A stretch of 64,000 nucleotides of DNA from Caldilineaceae bacterium (GCA_020634755.1 JACKBC010000019.1:51209-115208), one strand, 5' to 3'; counted from the first letter of the stretch, positions 41,501 to 50,700 are shown. A program made the numbers and translations. Notes: generated by a model not told the origin, from the sequence alone.

Positions 41501-44313
41501 GCCACCACCAGCGAACGGGGATCCACCCACAGAATGAGAAAGATGAGGGCAACCACAAAGAGCATGGAAGAGAGCATAATGCGCAGCGTCGTGACAGCCG
41601 TAGTCTCGTCGCCAAAGAGGCGCACCGTCCGCTCGGCCGTCACCCACTGCAACAAGCGGCGCCGGCGCACAAAGAGGCGCACCAGCGTGGTGGCAATGGC
41701 ATCCACCAGCAGCAGCGATTCATAGGGTAGAAAGGCAATAAAGAGCAGCCACCGAATGGTATGATTGAGCAGGTCGCGGCGAATTGCTTGCGCGTCATCC
41801 CCTTTGGCCAAACCAACCAGCGCATTGAGTAGGCTAGTCAGCAGGGAGGTTGAGGGCGCCAACACGGCCAGCAGCGTCCACAGCCAAGCGGCGCCGGGCA
41901 GAAAAGTCCACCCCGCAATGAAAAAGAGCAGCAGCAGCGGCGAAAGCAGGCTGCGCCGCATATTGTCGAAGATCTTCCAGCGGTCGATGAGCCGCAGGTC
42001 GTTGGGGACCTGGCTCCAGCCGTTGGCTGCTTTATGGGGCACGCGCCGGAAGAGCCAGGGCAGCAGCTGCCAATCGCCACGCGTCCAGCGGTGGGAGCGC
42101 AACACGTTGATGAGATAATGGGGCGGATAATCCTCGTAGAGCACAATATCCGTCACCAGGGCGGCGCGGCCGTGAATGCCTTCAAATAGATCGTGACTCA
42201 AGATTGTGTTTTCGGGCACGCGATCGGCCAAGCTGCGCTCAAAAGCGTCTACATCGTAGATGCCTTTGCCCACAAAAATGCCCTCGCCAAAGAGATCTTG
42301 ATAAATATCGGATACCGCGCGCGTGTAGAGATCAAAGCCGGTATCACCGCCAAACACGCTGGAAAAGAGCGAATGGGTGCTGCTCGTCGGTTTAATCTCC
42401 GCGCGCGGCTGCAAAATGGTATAGCCGGATGTGACCTTGCCGCGCGCGTTAAAGCGGGCGCGGTTCAGCGGATGCGCCAACGCGCCAATGAGCCGATGGG
42501 CTTCGCCACGCGGCAGCAGCGTGTCGGCATCTAAGGTGATGACAAAGCGCACTTGGGGCAAAATGGCGAGGTTGCCCACCTGGGTTGTATAGCTGGTGGA
42601 ATCATCTTGGCGCAGCAGCCGGTTAAACTCGTGGAGCTTACCGCGCTTGCGTTCCCACCCCATCCAAACGCCTTCCGATTCGTTCCAGAGCCGACGCCGA
42701 TGAAAAAGATAGAATGGGTGGCCCGGATATTTGGCATTTAGGGCCCTAATCGCAGCTGTGGCTTGGGCAAGCAGTTCTGCATCGGCCGGCATTTCCTCTT
42801 GAGCGGCATCGCCAAAGTCGGTAAGCAGCGCAAAGGTGAGGGAATTGTCTGGCTTGTTGAGCGCGCCGTCAGTGTATAGCTGACCATCAGCGTTGCGCAA
42901 GTAATGTTGCTCAAGCTGGGTGCAGAGCGAATCAATATCGGCGGCATGGGCCAGCAGCGCCGGCACCACCACCATGGTGCGATAGTCGGCGGGTACACCA
43001 TCGCTGAAATCCATTTTGGGCAAGTGGCTGGGCTCCAGCAGCCGCGTCAGCAGGCTGTTGAGCGTGTTGAGCGCAATGGTGCTGGTGGGCGCCAACGAGA
43101 GCAGCACAACAAGGCCCAGCATCAGCAGCCCGGCGCCATGCATGGCCGCATACCAGACCGCCACCGCGACCAAAATAAACGTGAGCAGCGCGGCGCTGCC
43201 TAAATAGACGCCGGTGGGATGACGCTTCAGCCAGCGGCGTAGGGCCGTCATTCCACGGGGTCGATAGCCTATATTTGCTTCCAACACCGCGCGCCCCTTG
43301 TCCAGCAGGTAATAACCCACATGACATTCTGGGGAAAGCGCATTCCACAACGTGGGCAGCGCTGTGTGGGCGCGCCCATTGGTCAGGCCATGCTGTGCGC
43401 CCGCCCGTTGGGCCAGCGTTACGGCCTGCTGGGTAACGGCCAATTCATCAAAGCGGGCCGCACGCGCCAATCGTTCAATCTCCTTCCGATATACGTCGCG
43501 GCTGGCAAAGTCCATGTGGGCATAGACCGAGCTGGGCTCCGCACAGAGCGTTTGATGAACCAAGCTCACGTCTTCAAAAAATTCGGACCAGTTCTGCCCA
43601 TCCAGCGCGCGCAGGCTTGGGATCACGCGGGCCACAATCTGCTCATCGTCCAGTCGCGTGGCAATCGGCGTGAAATACTCAGGAAGCGTATCAAACAGAT
43701 GCACCAATGTGCCCGCCGCGTAGCCCAAACTCTCTAACAGAGCCAAACGCAGCATAATGGGCAGCGCCCAAACCTCGCCCATATTCAGCGGCGTAACCGT
43801 CTGGTATGCCGCGACATAGCGCTGCAAACGGGCCGGCTCCACGTTATACTGTTCATGGGCCAGATAGGCGCGCGCCAGGCCATAGACGCGCGGCAGCCCC
43901 TGCATGGGCATGGTGTCGCCCGCCGATTCGGTGCGCAACTTGGGCAATTGTGCATAATAGTTTTCTGGCAGATCTTGCGCAATCTGACGCAGCGCTTGCT
44001 CTACAATGTAAAAATTGTCCAACATCCACTCTGCTGCATAAGAAGGCAGTGAGCCATTGACATCGTGAGCAGCAAAACGGGCATGGGACTCTTTGAGCCA
44101 ATTTGATATAAGGGGGAGGCGTTGGGTCAGTTGAGGATCGTTTTTTGCGTAGGTAATATCTTGATGTGACTTGGCGACTTTACGGGCGGCGCTCTCTAAA
44201 CGGCCGCCCGCTATATCGGCCAGCTCTTCATCGAGCTGGCTTTCAACGCCGTGGCTTGGGTTACTTGATGGCATATTCATGAGCATTAATACGTTTTTCT
44301 TTAGGTGGTGCAT
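35536..44313 (-). CDS. Cyclic beta-1,2-glucan synthase-like giant glycosyltransferase (GT84/GH94)
   Basis: 2925 residues, close to NdvB/ChvB length. Order: N-terminal helical domain (1-350); first membrane pair (about 372-440); family-84-type glycosyltransferase with ITLDADTLLPRGEA near residue 593 and HDLFEGIHGR about 710; more membrane helices (about 790-980); a glucoamylase-like domain (HRTSPTNVGMYLLSALAAYD, GYNIDSGDLDQNFYDLLASE); and two beta-sandwich plus (alpha/alpha)6 GH94 phosphorylase-like units with GAGDWNDGMNRVG near 2590. The family initiates, elongates, trims and cyclises UDP-glucose-derived beta-1,2-glucan. In proteobacteria this is periplasmic; here product and location are unknown. 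The 5' end overlaps the universal stress gene by up to 53 bases; starts at 44286, 44280 or 44274 are also possible. Confidence 0.9.
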   Translation of the reverse strand: MHHLKKNVLMLMNMPSSNPSHGVESQLDEELADIAGGRLESAARKVAKSHQDITYAKNDPQLTQRLPLISNWLKESHARFAAHDVNGSLPSYAAEWMLDNFYIVEQALRQIAQDLPENYYAQLPKLRTESAGDTMPMQGLPRVYGLARAYLAHEQYNVEPARLQRYVAAYQTVTPLNMGEVWALPIMLRLALLESLGYAAGTLVHLFDTLPEYFTPIATRLDDEQIVARVIPSLRALDGQNWSEFFEDVSLVHQTLCAEPSSVYAHMDFASRDVYRKEIERLARAARFDELAVTQQAVTLAQRAGAQHGLTNGRAHTALPTLWNALSPECHVGYYLLDKGRAVLEANIGYRPRGMTALRRWLKRHPTGVYLGSAALLTFILVAVAVWYAAMHGAGLLMLGLVVLLSLAPTSTIALNTLNSLLTRLLEPSHLPKMDFSDGVPADYRTMVVVPALLAHAADIDSLCTQLEQHYLRNADGQLYTDGALNKPDNSLTFALLTDFGDAAQEEMPADAELLAQATAAIRALNAKYPGHPFYLFHRRRLWNESEGVWMGWERKRGKLHEFNRLLRQDDSTSYTTQVGNLAILPQVRFVITLDADTLLPRGEAHRLIGALAHPLNRARFNARGKVTSGYTILQPRAEIKPTSSTHSLFSSVFGGDTGFDLYTRAVSDIYQDLFGEGIFVGKGIYDVDAFERSLADRVPENTILSHDLFEGIHGRAALVTDIVLYEDYPPHYLINVLRSHRWTRGDWQLLPWLFRRVPHKAANGWSQVPNDLRLIDRWKIFDNMRRSLLSPLLLLFFIAGWTFLPGAAWLWTLLAVLAPSTSLLTSLLNALVGLAKGDDAQAIRRDLLNHTIRWLLFIAFLPYESLLLVDAIATTLVRLFVRRRRLLQWVTAERTVRLFGDETTAVTTLRIMLSSMLFVVALIFLILWVDPRSLVVAAPFLAIWLLAWWIAHMISRPKQVTPTPLSADQRRAMRMLARRTWMFYEHFVGPNDHWLPPDHFQESPRGVVAHRTSPTNVGMYLLSALAAYDLGYIGAMNLVARLHSTFETLERLERYRGHFLNWIDTRSLEPLPPSYVSTVDSGNLAGALIALKHGCLQVTQEPVWPWERWQGFLDLLPSLAEAVTQSMDHHSDALVQYLADVEKQILAVRNDPGQWYALAQELGKTMHQTINQQLMATLNASAEPEAPDGPVNTDMLQNARVYSERIQHHLDDMQRDVSTLLPWLGLLQSPPALFVRTGAQPAVRELWAALQKELPVDARLSDIPHIGATVGSYVQALESALDVDSSAPAMIEEARAWCRHLTSALAGSTNAATVMDERIQHLAGAVDRFVGDMDFQFLFNKHRQIFHIGYNIDSGDLDQNFYDLLASEARVASLIAIAKRDVPQSHWLHLGRPLTQLASGEHVLLSWSGTMFEYLMPPLLLRGYADTLLDQSCRASVTRQIQVGRERKTPWGISESGFYVFDAGMNYQYHAFGAPGLGFKRGLEDDKVVAPYAAMLAIKYNPQAVWQNWLEMKKLELLGRYGLYEAIDFTPNHLTLGKDHEIVRSFMAHHQGMILLALLNYLHTDCMVDRFHAEPSIRSVELLLQEGVPTRAPLQFPHTNEAQQVAAEAAAPPIHPWPAPVNSPMPLVHYLSNGEYGLLISNAGGGYSRWRDVQLTRWRADTTLDNWGSWLYIQDIEAQHPPRAIWSAGRQPTAAIPSHEEVIFHPHLAEFRRRDHGIALHMEITVAAEDNVEIRRISLTNDTDGPRRLRLTSYGEVVLGSAAADERHQAFAKLFVESDYVRETNTLLFYRRPRAADEQTHFVAHSLLIEPGHVLTRAYESDRARFIGRGHSDRNPQALAQDEWLSGTVGATLDPIMALGQEVELAPHTTVRLALLTIAADARQDALALAQKYQRWGALDRAFQAARTAAHTELQEMGLTESRLQWTQKLLSLLLYPHGARRAPIETLISNRKGQPGLWAYGISGDYPILLLNLRDEADGDVLQELLRAHRYWRRRGLQIDLVIVNRQRTNYGQTVQGFVERVISRMESNQWLNQRGGIFVVREDQLSEADRILLQTTARVVLNGASGSLETQLANMLAPSIRLPAFEPTIEYAAVDAQPHAEMAVARPDDLQFDNGYGGFSPDGTEYVIHLRPGAMTPAPWINVIANADFGCLVSETGGGYTWAINSGENRLTTWRNDPVSDEPAEALYLRDEQTADFWTPTPQPAPADAPYLVRHGAGYSVFEHHSHGLKQFVHIFVAPETSLKVVHLRLENDTDQPRRLTATYYAEWVLGVNRAQSGQYIVSEYEEDVCALLATNTYATDFAGRVAFVAGSKEPHGATTDRAEFLGRLGSLAKPAALSRIGLSGNVKAGNDPCAALQLHVDIAAQGVEEVYFLIGQGENREEAIQLLERFQDAAVVEETWRAARTKWDQILNTISVETPDAAMNLLLNRWLLYQALSCRLWGRSALYQSSGAYGFRDQLQDSMALIHARPDLVRAQLLRAARHQFEAGDVLHWWHPPGGQGVRTRISDDLLWLPFVTAHYVAATGDKDVLQEEAPFLRGEPLTHDEEERYAHYDATDKRTSLYTHCIQAIRKGATRGGHGLPRMGAGDWNDGMNRVGIEGRGESVWLGWFIYAVATDFAALCDAVGDGAQADQLRKLAHDYQHALEEHGWDSRWYRRAYYDDGAPLGSAQNRECRIDSIAQSWAVLSGAGDAQRARQAMQAVLERLVRWDDRLILLFTPPFDKTNKDPGYIKGYLPGIRENGGQYTHAALWAIWAFAKLGDGDTAGKLFSLINPILRADTPEKANRYKVEPYVIAADVYSTDSHLGRGGWTWYTGSSGWMYRLGVEAILGLTRVADGLQIAPQLPDDWPGFKATYRFGDSTYEITVARNGELAQASQITVDGAEIAHSIIPLHDDGQVHQVHMQMHLHMGKNDFGDDAADG

Positions 44314-45262
44314 CGTTTAAAAGCATACGCTCGGCATAGAGCGGTTCAATTTCACTTACCTCCAGATCCTGGTGCACATAGAGCGGCGCGCTGCCATAGT
44401 TGATGAAGCTGGCGGCCAAACGTCCGTAGGGATGGCCGCTGTGACCAGAATGGCCGTGAGCGGCCAAAACCACCAGATCAATGGGCTCATCCTCAACAAA
44501 CTTGAGCAAGGCTCGTTCCACATTGTCGCTTTCCAGGATGCGAATCTGTGGCTCTGGCGAAAGCCGAGAGCGCAACTGTTCAAAGTAGCGGTGTGCTTCT
44601 GCGCGGTTGCGCTCTACAATGCGATGCAATAAATCGCGATCGCTTTCAGACAGGGGCACGCGCTGAATCATATCGGGCGGCGTCACCACGTGGGTCAAGA
44701 TGAGATTCGCGTTGTGGTGTCGCGCCAGTGCACTGGCCAGCGGCAAAATGCATTCAGCGCGCGTCGAGCCATCTAGCGGAGCCAGAATATTTTGATAGGG
44801 CGTGGCGTATAGCTCGCCATTGGGCGTGCGGTGTCCGGCGCTGCCGTGGGCCGGCACAATAAGCGTGGATTTATGGATGCGTTCAATGACTTTATGGGCA
44901 ACGCTGCTCAGATTCCAGCTGCTCAGTCCGTGCTGGCCGTGGGTGCTCAGCGCCACCAAATCGAAATTTTCCTTTTGGGCATATTCAACAATGCGCTCGG
45001 CAGCCGGACCTTCCAAAACCACTTGTGCGGCCGGTAAGTTAAAACGTTCCAACCGTTTACTCGTCTCAGCTAAATATGATTGGGCTTCGGTTTTGCGCAG
45101 ACGCCAATCAACCGGGTCAATCTGCGTCTCCGCCGCGTTTTCTTCGACAACGTGCAACAACGTGACCCTAGAGCCATTTATGCGAGTTACGGCAACCACA
45201 TGTGGCAGTACGGCCTCGGCCAACGCCGAGCCATCTACTGGAACCAAAATTTTATCTAACAT
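44261..45262 (-). CDS. Tandem universal stress protein (two UspA domains)
   Basis: 333 residues. Two Usp folds: 1-145 (KILVPVDGSALAEAVLPH ... ALSTHGQHGLSSW) and about 158-305 (NILAPLDGSTRAECILPLAS ... LAAHGHSGHSGHPYGRLAAS). The second has the G-x2-G-x(9)-G nucleotide-binding pattern; the first is looser. GGAGAG seven bases upstream supports the ATG. The C-terminal end overlaps the start of the giant glucan synthase, so the two are translationally coupled; this suggests the glucan is made under stress or controlled by nucleotide state. Upstream lie about 860 bases of repeat-rich non-coding DNA. Confidence 0.93.
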   Translation of the reverse strand: MLDKILVPVDGSALAEAVLPHVVAVTRINGSRVTLLHVVEENAAETQIDPVDWRLRKTEAQSYLAETSKRLERFNLPAAQVVLEGPAAERIVEYAQKENFDLVALSTHGQHGLSSWNLSSVAHKVIERIHKSTLIVPAHGSAGHRTPNGELYATPYQNILAPLDGSTRAECILPLASALARHHNANLILTHVVTPPDMIQRVPLSESDRDLLHRIVERNRAEAHRYFEQLRSRLSPEPQIRILESDNVERALLKFVEDEPIDLVVLAAHGHSGHSGHPYGRLAASFINYGSAPLYVHQDLEVSEIEPLYAERMLLNDAPPKEKRINAHEYAIK

Positions 45263-45430
45263 GCTATTACTCTCCAGTGAACCAGGGCTTGCGTTTGAAA
45301 ACAGTCGCGTGCTCTATCAGTGCGATACTCGGTGGCGGATACGTTCCAACCCTCAAAATGCGCTGCGCTTTTTCGCATACTTTAGAGCAGCAAGTGTGCT
45401 GGCGCCCAGCCGCTTGAATCATAGTACTTA

Positions 45431-45560
45431 GAAGCTGTCTGAAAAGTCTCGATTGGGTACAAAACATTCCGGGAAAGGGCCGATTGCGGATGATTTGACC
45501 AGAATTTCGTGGCCCTTTCCCGGAATGTGACACGCCTTAATCACCTTTTCAGGCGGCTTC
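45431..45560. repeat. Family B MITE-like element (130 bp)
   Basis: Inverted ends GAAGCTGTCTGAAAAG / CTTTTCAGGCGGCTTC (14 of 16). A second nested palindrome has ACATTCCGGGAAAGGGCC and GGCCCTTTCCCGGAATGT. TTA directly flanks both sides, as a target duplication would. A homologous copy lies at 55409-55539 in the same orientation. Confidence 0.85.
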
Positions 45561-45756
45561 TTAGACTATACAAATAAGGTTTAGATTTCAATAGGCCAAG
45601 TTGGATTATGCAGGTACAAAGGTAGATATACCCATCAGTTCCAGAGACTATATCTTCATATGGACCCTTATCTATATCTAGTCACTGGCCTGCCGCCGCC
45701 AAAGTTGCTACAATTGCCATGCGCTTGGGTAGCGATCGGGTGGTAACCCGAAAAAG

Positions 45757-45795
45757 AAAAGGGCCGGTTTCTCACAATGAGAGACCGGCCCTTTT
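45757..45795. terminator. Symmetric GC-rich hairpin with A/T tails
   Basis: AAAAGGGCCGGTTTCTC pairs with GAGAGACCGGCCCTTTT (one mismatch) around a 5-base loop. It has the form of a bidirectional intrinsic terminator, although no gene ends close by. Confidence 0.6.
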
Positions 45796-45865
45796 CGATA
45801 TGTGGTGCGATATGCGCTCTTGTAATCCGAACTTATCCGCATCCGCTTTGCGCCTGTACGTAGCT

Positions 45866-46022
45866 GAGGGGTGTGCATACGTGTTTCAGTCGGGTGGAGG
45901 CGATTAGCGTGCGTCGCACTGGCCCGCAAAATAGCCGGAAAATAGTCCCCATGGCGGCCAGTGCGTGGCACGCGGGTCTACGAGACATGTTGCACTCGCG
46001 TATGGAATTATGCACACCCCTC
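45866..46022. repeat. Family C palindromic repeat (157 bp)
   Basis: Perfect 14-bp inverted ends GAGGGGTGTGCATA / TATGCACACCCCTC. The inner part, TCGCACTGGCC ... GCGGCCAGTGCGT ... CGGGTCTAC, matches 33150-33269. The copy here is about 37 bp longer. Confidence 0.8.
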
Positions 46023-46032
46023 GCTTAGCGCT

Positions 46033-46092
46033 AAATGAGAACCGGCGTTTCAATGCGCCTATTGCGCCAACAGAAAACGCCGGTTCTCATCT
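46033..46092. repeat. Family D hairpin element
   Basis: AAATGAGAACCGGCGTTT and AAACGCCGGTTCTCATCT form a 17-bp stem. It is followed by CTCAACCGCAGGATAG, which also follows the copies near 11550 and, inverted, 14000. It lies 30 bases after the stop of the hybrid kinase on the minus strand. Confidence 0.75.
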
Positions 46093-46121
46093 CAACCGCA
46101 GGATAGCTTGCCTAAATCGTG

Positions 46122-47240
46122 TCAAATAGCGATAGATTCGGGCAAAATAACCGTAATGCGTGCGCCATTACCGGGGTGTGAATCCACTTCGAGCTGGCCC
46201 CCAAAGAGCGCCAAACGCTCGCGCACGCTGTACAGACCATACCCTTGTTCGGGCTGCCATTTGGGTTTGACAACCTGGCCGGCTTCAAAGCCCACACCTT
46301 CATCCTCAACGGCAATTAGTTTGCGCTCATCCTGGCTATACAGACGGACCAGCGCGTTATTTACATTGGCATGTTTAACCACATTGAAAAGCAGCTCTCG
46401 AACCAGTTGAAAAATAAGCACATAAAGCTCTTCGCTCTGCACATTGTATTCAAAATCTGGCTCAACCTGAAGCTCAACATGCAGGCCGTGCACGCGCTCT
46501 ATGTGGGCGACCAGCCACTGCAACGCGACTTGCACACCTTCATCATGCAATACCGGCGGGCTCAAGTCCACGGCCAGAGAGCGGGTCGAATCGATGGCCT
46601 GTCTGAGCAGCTTTGCAGACTGGGCCAGGTTTTCCTGGACGGACGCCAAGGCGCCCTCTTTGGTATCCGTGGTGAGCAAATGCAAACGCATCTGCACACC
46701 GTATAGAAGCTGCTGCACGTGATCATGCAAAATTTGGGCAATCCGTTTGCGCTCGCGCTGCTCGGCCAGCGTCACGGCAGAGGCCAGCGTGCGGATCTGC
46801 CGGTTTTGCTCAACGAGCATTTCGGCCTGCTCAATCAATTGCCTCTGTTGGCTGGCAAGGTCGCTACGCATAGCCGCCTTTTCCAGCGCATTATGAATAG
46901 CGCGCTCTAAAGAGACGCGTGAGAGCTGCCCCTTGAACAAATAGTCGTGTGCGCCTCTTTGCATGGCGGCTACGATCACGTCTGGATGCTCCTCACCGGT
47001 GAGCACAATCACGGGGGCCTCCGCAGCCACCAATTGCTCCAATAGCTCGAAACTATCCACATCCGGCAAGCGATAGTCGAGAAGCACCAGGTCGGGCGCC
47101 TGCTGTTGAATCGCCGCCAGTCCTTCATGCCCATTGGTGGCCTCTGCCAAAACAAAATTCTGGTCCAGAAGGCGACGCACTTGCTCACGGTCGATGGCAT
47201 CATCATCGATCAGCAGAATTGCAGTTTGCGAATCAGTCAT
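46122..47240 (-). CDS. Receiver-HisKA_3 histidine kinase (NarX/DegS type)
   Basis: 372 residues. An N-terminal receiver (about 5-125; acidic LIDDDA, acceptor Asp55 in LLDYRLPD, KGQ switch lysine) is joined by a coiled coil to a HisKA_3 dimerisation domain with RKRIAQILHDHVQQLLYGVQ. The HATPase follows (ELLFNVVKHANVNNA, VEDEGVGFEAG, GYGLYSVRERLALFGG). Kinases of this type phosphorylate NarL/FixJ-type regulators; two LuxR-type regulators lie 5-7 kb upstream on the same strand. The start codon overlaps the stop of the receiver-only gene (TAATG), so both are made together. A phosphorelay from the multi-PAS kinase through these proteins is plausible. Confidence 0.92.
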   Translation of the reverse strand: MTDSQTAILLIDDDAIDREQVRRLLDQNFVLAEATNGHEGLAAIQQQAPDLVLLDYRLPDVDSFELLEQLVAAEAPVIVLTGEEHPDVIVAAMQRGAHDYLFKGQLSRVSLERAIHNALEKAAMRSDLASQQRQLIEQAEMLVEQNRQIRTLASAVTLAEQRERKRIAQILHDHVQQLLYGVQMRLHLLTTDTKEGALASVQENLAQSAKLLRQAIDSTRSLAVDLSPPVLHDEGVQVALQWLVAHIERVHGLHVELQVEPDFEYNVQSEELYVLIFQLVRELLFNVVKHANVNNALVRLYSQDERKLIAVEDEGVGFEAGQVVKPKWQPEQGYGLYSVRERLALFGGQLEVDSHPGNGARITVILPESIAI

Positions 47241-47680
47241 TAGACGACCTCCGGGGGAAATTCAATAATGCGATTATACGTGTCGAGCAGCTTGATCATC
47301 TCCTGAAAGTCATGCCCGGCGCGCGATTTGAGGAAATAGCCGGCAATCTGCTTGTTGTATGCAGCCATCTTATCTTCATCGCGATTCGAGGTGGTTAGCA
47401 CAAAGACGATACTGCTTTTGAGCATATCATCTTGACGCAGCTCAGTTAAAAATTCAATCCCATTCATCTGCGGCATGTTGATGTCCAACAGAATGAGATG
47501 CGGCCGAGTCGGGCCGTTGCTGACGTGCAGGTCACGCAACAGCGCAAGCGCCTCCAGCCCGTTCTTTACCACCGTCAATGATGCGACAATAAACCGCTGC
47601 CTGCGAAATGCACGCAAGAGGGCCTCAGCATCTACATCATCATCTTCAACCAATAGGATCTGTAGCATCTGTTTACTCAC
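47240..47680 (-). CDS. Stand-alone response regulator receiver (Rcp1-like)
   Basis: 146 residues, receiver domain only. Acidic VEDDDVD, acceptor Asp66 in LLDINMPQMNG, VLTTS and a switch lysine (YFLKSRAG) are all present. The long loop before the acceptor strand (LHVSNGPTRPHLILLD) is typical of the Rcp1/phytochrome-partner receivers found beside PAS/GAF kinases. The gene lies between the 1387-residue multi-PAS kinase (48 bases upstream) and the hybrid kinase (overlapping), so it is probably the phosphate shuttle between them. Confidence 0.92.
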   Translation of the reverse strand: MSKQMLQILLVEDDDVDAEALLRAFRRQRFIVASLTVVKNGLEALALLRDLHVSNGPTRPHLILLDINMPQMNGIEFLTELRQDDMLKSSIVFVLTTSNRDEDKMAAYNKQIAGYFLKSRAGHDFQEMIKLLDTYNRIIEFPPEVV

Positions 47681-47728
47681 GATGTTTTTCTTTTTGATTG
47701 TAGAATTTGCATGTTGCTCTCGGATTTC

Positions 47729-50700
47729 TTACTCGGCGCTGAATTGCGGCCATGTAAAGCGGAAGGTAGCGCCGCGCCCTTCTGCCGATTCGACCCAGAT
47801 GGCACCCCCCATGCTTTCCACGGCCTTCTTGACCACAGCTAATCCCATGCCGCTGCCCTCTAGCTCATCGCGTGGGCGCAAGGTCTGGAAGATTTGGAAA
47901 ATACGTTCGTGAAACGCCGGGTCAATGCCGGGGCCATTGTCTTGCACGGTAAATACAAACCATTCACCTTGCGCCTGCGCCCCGATGTCGATCCGCCCAT
48001 CTACACCTTTATGATGCTTGATGGCATTATTGATCAAGTTGCGCAGCACAAGCTCCAAGGGAATGCGATGGGTATAAAAGGCCGGCATATTGGCAGCCAC
48101 ATGAATGGTAAATGTAGCCGGCGGATCAAGCAATTCGACGATCTGTGCGACCAAATCGCCGCTCTCTACCCACTCTACAGCAGACTGTTGGCGCCCCACA
48201 CGGGAATAGGTGAGCAGATCTTCCAGCAGCTTTTCCATGCGCTGCACGCGCCCACGCAACGTGGCGAGATGCTGGCGAGATTCGGCCGGCAATGTGTCCC
48301 CCACATCATCGGCAATCCAGCTGGCCAGGTGGTCGATGGCGCGCAGCGGCGCTCGCAGATCGTGAGAGGCCACGTAGGCAAATTGATCCAGATCGCGATT
48401 GCTGCGCTCCAATTCGGCAGTGCGATTGAGAATGCGCTGTTCCAGCGTGGCATTCAGCTCTTGCAAAGCAGCTTCAGCCGCCTTGCGCGCTGAAATATCT
48501 TCCACCACGGCCAGCCGATAAATAACGTCGCCGGCTTCGTTGCACACCGAGGAGGCCGTTACGTGAACCCAAATAAAGGAGCCATCGCGCCGGATGTAGC
48601 GCTTCTCCACGCCGTAGCTGGGTAAATGCCCGGCAATTAGCTGTTCATTGAGGGCGGCGCTGCGCGCCTTCTCCTCGGGATGTACAAAATCAATAAAAGG
48701 CTTCTGTAACAGCTCCGCACGTGAATAGCCCATGATCTCACACAGCCGTTCGTTCACCTGCAAATAATAGCCTTCGGGGCTGGTATGGGCCATGCCCACG
48801 GCAGCTTGTTCAAACGTGCTGCGGAAGCGTTCCTCACTCTCATGCAGCTCGGACTGGCGTTGGCGCAGATCTTGGTAGAGGCGCGCATTTTCAATGGCGC
48901 CCGCGGCGCGGCGGCCTAAATCTTCGGCCATGTGCAGGTCGGCTTCGGTAAAAAGGCGCTGGCTCTCGCTGGATACAAGTGAGATGGCCCCCAAAACGTG
49001 GTCATGCAGCAACAGCGGCACCACCATGACGGAACGATAGCCAACCATGCGCAGCAACTCCCGCCCTTCCTCGTTTTGCGCCACGCCCTCCAACATGGTT
49101 TCGGTAATTTCTGGGTAATATTCAGATTTGCCGGTCCGAATTACGTAAGGGGCGCCATTGGGCGCATTGAGATCTAGCGGATAGCGTTTGCGCAGTTCAT
49201 GGGCCCAATGCACTTTGGCCGGGTCGGTATGGATGAGCGCCGCGTTCTCAATCGAGCCGCTCTCGTTCTGCAAGTCGATCGCGCACCAGTCGGCAATGCT
49301 GGGCACAGCGGCCTCTGCCACATTTTGCAGCGTCACCCCGTAGTCCAGTGAACCAGCCAGAATGGTGCTGGCTTGTACCAAAAACTGCACGCGGCTCTCG
49401 GCGCGCTTGCGTTCGGTGATGTTACGATTGATGGCGACTGAACCAACAGTGGCCCCGCTTTCATCGTACATCAATACGGTGATGTTAGAAATATTAACGG
49501 GCTCACCACTCTTTGTGCGCTGGATAACTTCGCCACGCCAATGGCGCCGTGCGGCCAATTCTGCGCGCGCCTGCTCCATGCTGATGCCGGCAAATTCTGT
49601 GTCAAGCACGTCGGACACCGTCCGCCCCATGACTTCCTGGGCTGTCCAATTATAAAGCTGCTCGGCGCCCGTGTTCCACGTACGAATGCGAAATTCAGCA
49701 TCGGTGGAAATGACGGCATCCTCTACATTGTCCAACAGTTGCGCCTGGTAGCGCAATTGGGCATCAGTCTCTTTACGTTCGGTAATGTCTAAATTAAGGC
49801 CCGTAAAGCGAACGGGCTGGCCATCGTCATCGCAGCTTACCTGGCCAACCGCCAGCAGCCAGCGCTCGCCGCGCTGCGCGTGGAGAATACGATACTCCTC
49901 ATTCCATTCATCATTTCCAGCCAAAACTTCCTGCAAACGCATCTCAATACGCGCCTGATCGTGCGGATGAATGACCGCCATCCATGTTTCCAGGTTGGGG
50001 TCCGCCTGTGGCGAAATGCCGTAAAGCGCATAAAATTCCGGCGACCAATAGGTTTTATTGGTGGCCAAATCCCAATCCCAAACGCCACTGTGGGACATGC
50101 GCTGGGCCAACGCCAATGTTTCGTGCGTTCTGCGCAGCGCCTCCTCGGCGTGCCGGCGTTCTGTTATATCTCGGGCGCTGCTGACGATGCCCATAATGTC
50201 GCCCTGGATATTGCGCAAGGGCATGTTGAGCGTATTCCAATAGCGAGTAACGCCATCGTGCTCCAACATATTTTCCGTGGATTGGGTCAGGCCCAGCTCC
50301 AAGATGGCGCGCTCGTTATTTTCAATATCGACCGCGTTTTCATTATTGGCCGCGGGCTGCGGAAAGAGATCAGCGTAGCGCTTGCCAATAATGCCTTCCT
50401 GGTTTATGCCCACCTGTTCGACCGCCGCCCTATTCACCAAAATGTAGCGGCCTTGACGGTCGCGTACAAAGATAGCATCGCGGCTGCTCTCCAAGATGCC
50501 GCGCAAAATTGCATTGCTTTGCTCAAAGGCCCGCTCAGCCTGTTTCTGCTCTGTGATCTCTTCAATCACAATGTTGATAGCAGAAACTGCGCCGCCGGCA
50601 TCATATAGGGGAAACCAGCTTTCAATCCAGGTATGCGGCACGCCCGGCTGCGAGGGGATCTCACCGGTTAATTCCAGGCGAATCACCGGTTCACCGGTGG

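Larger units (their letters stand above)
45263..46121. other. Repeat-rich non-coding region
   Basis: About 860 bases without a supported gene. From left to right it holds a family B element (45431-45560), a symmetric hairpin (45757-45795), a family C element (45866-46022) and a family D hairpin (46033-46092). Short ORFs here only reflect the palindromes. Confidence 0.7.
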
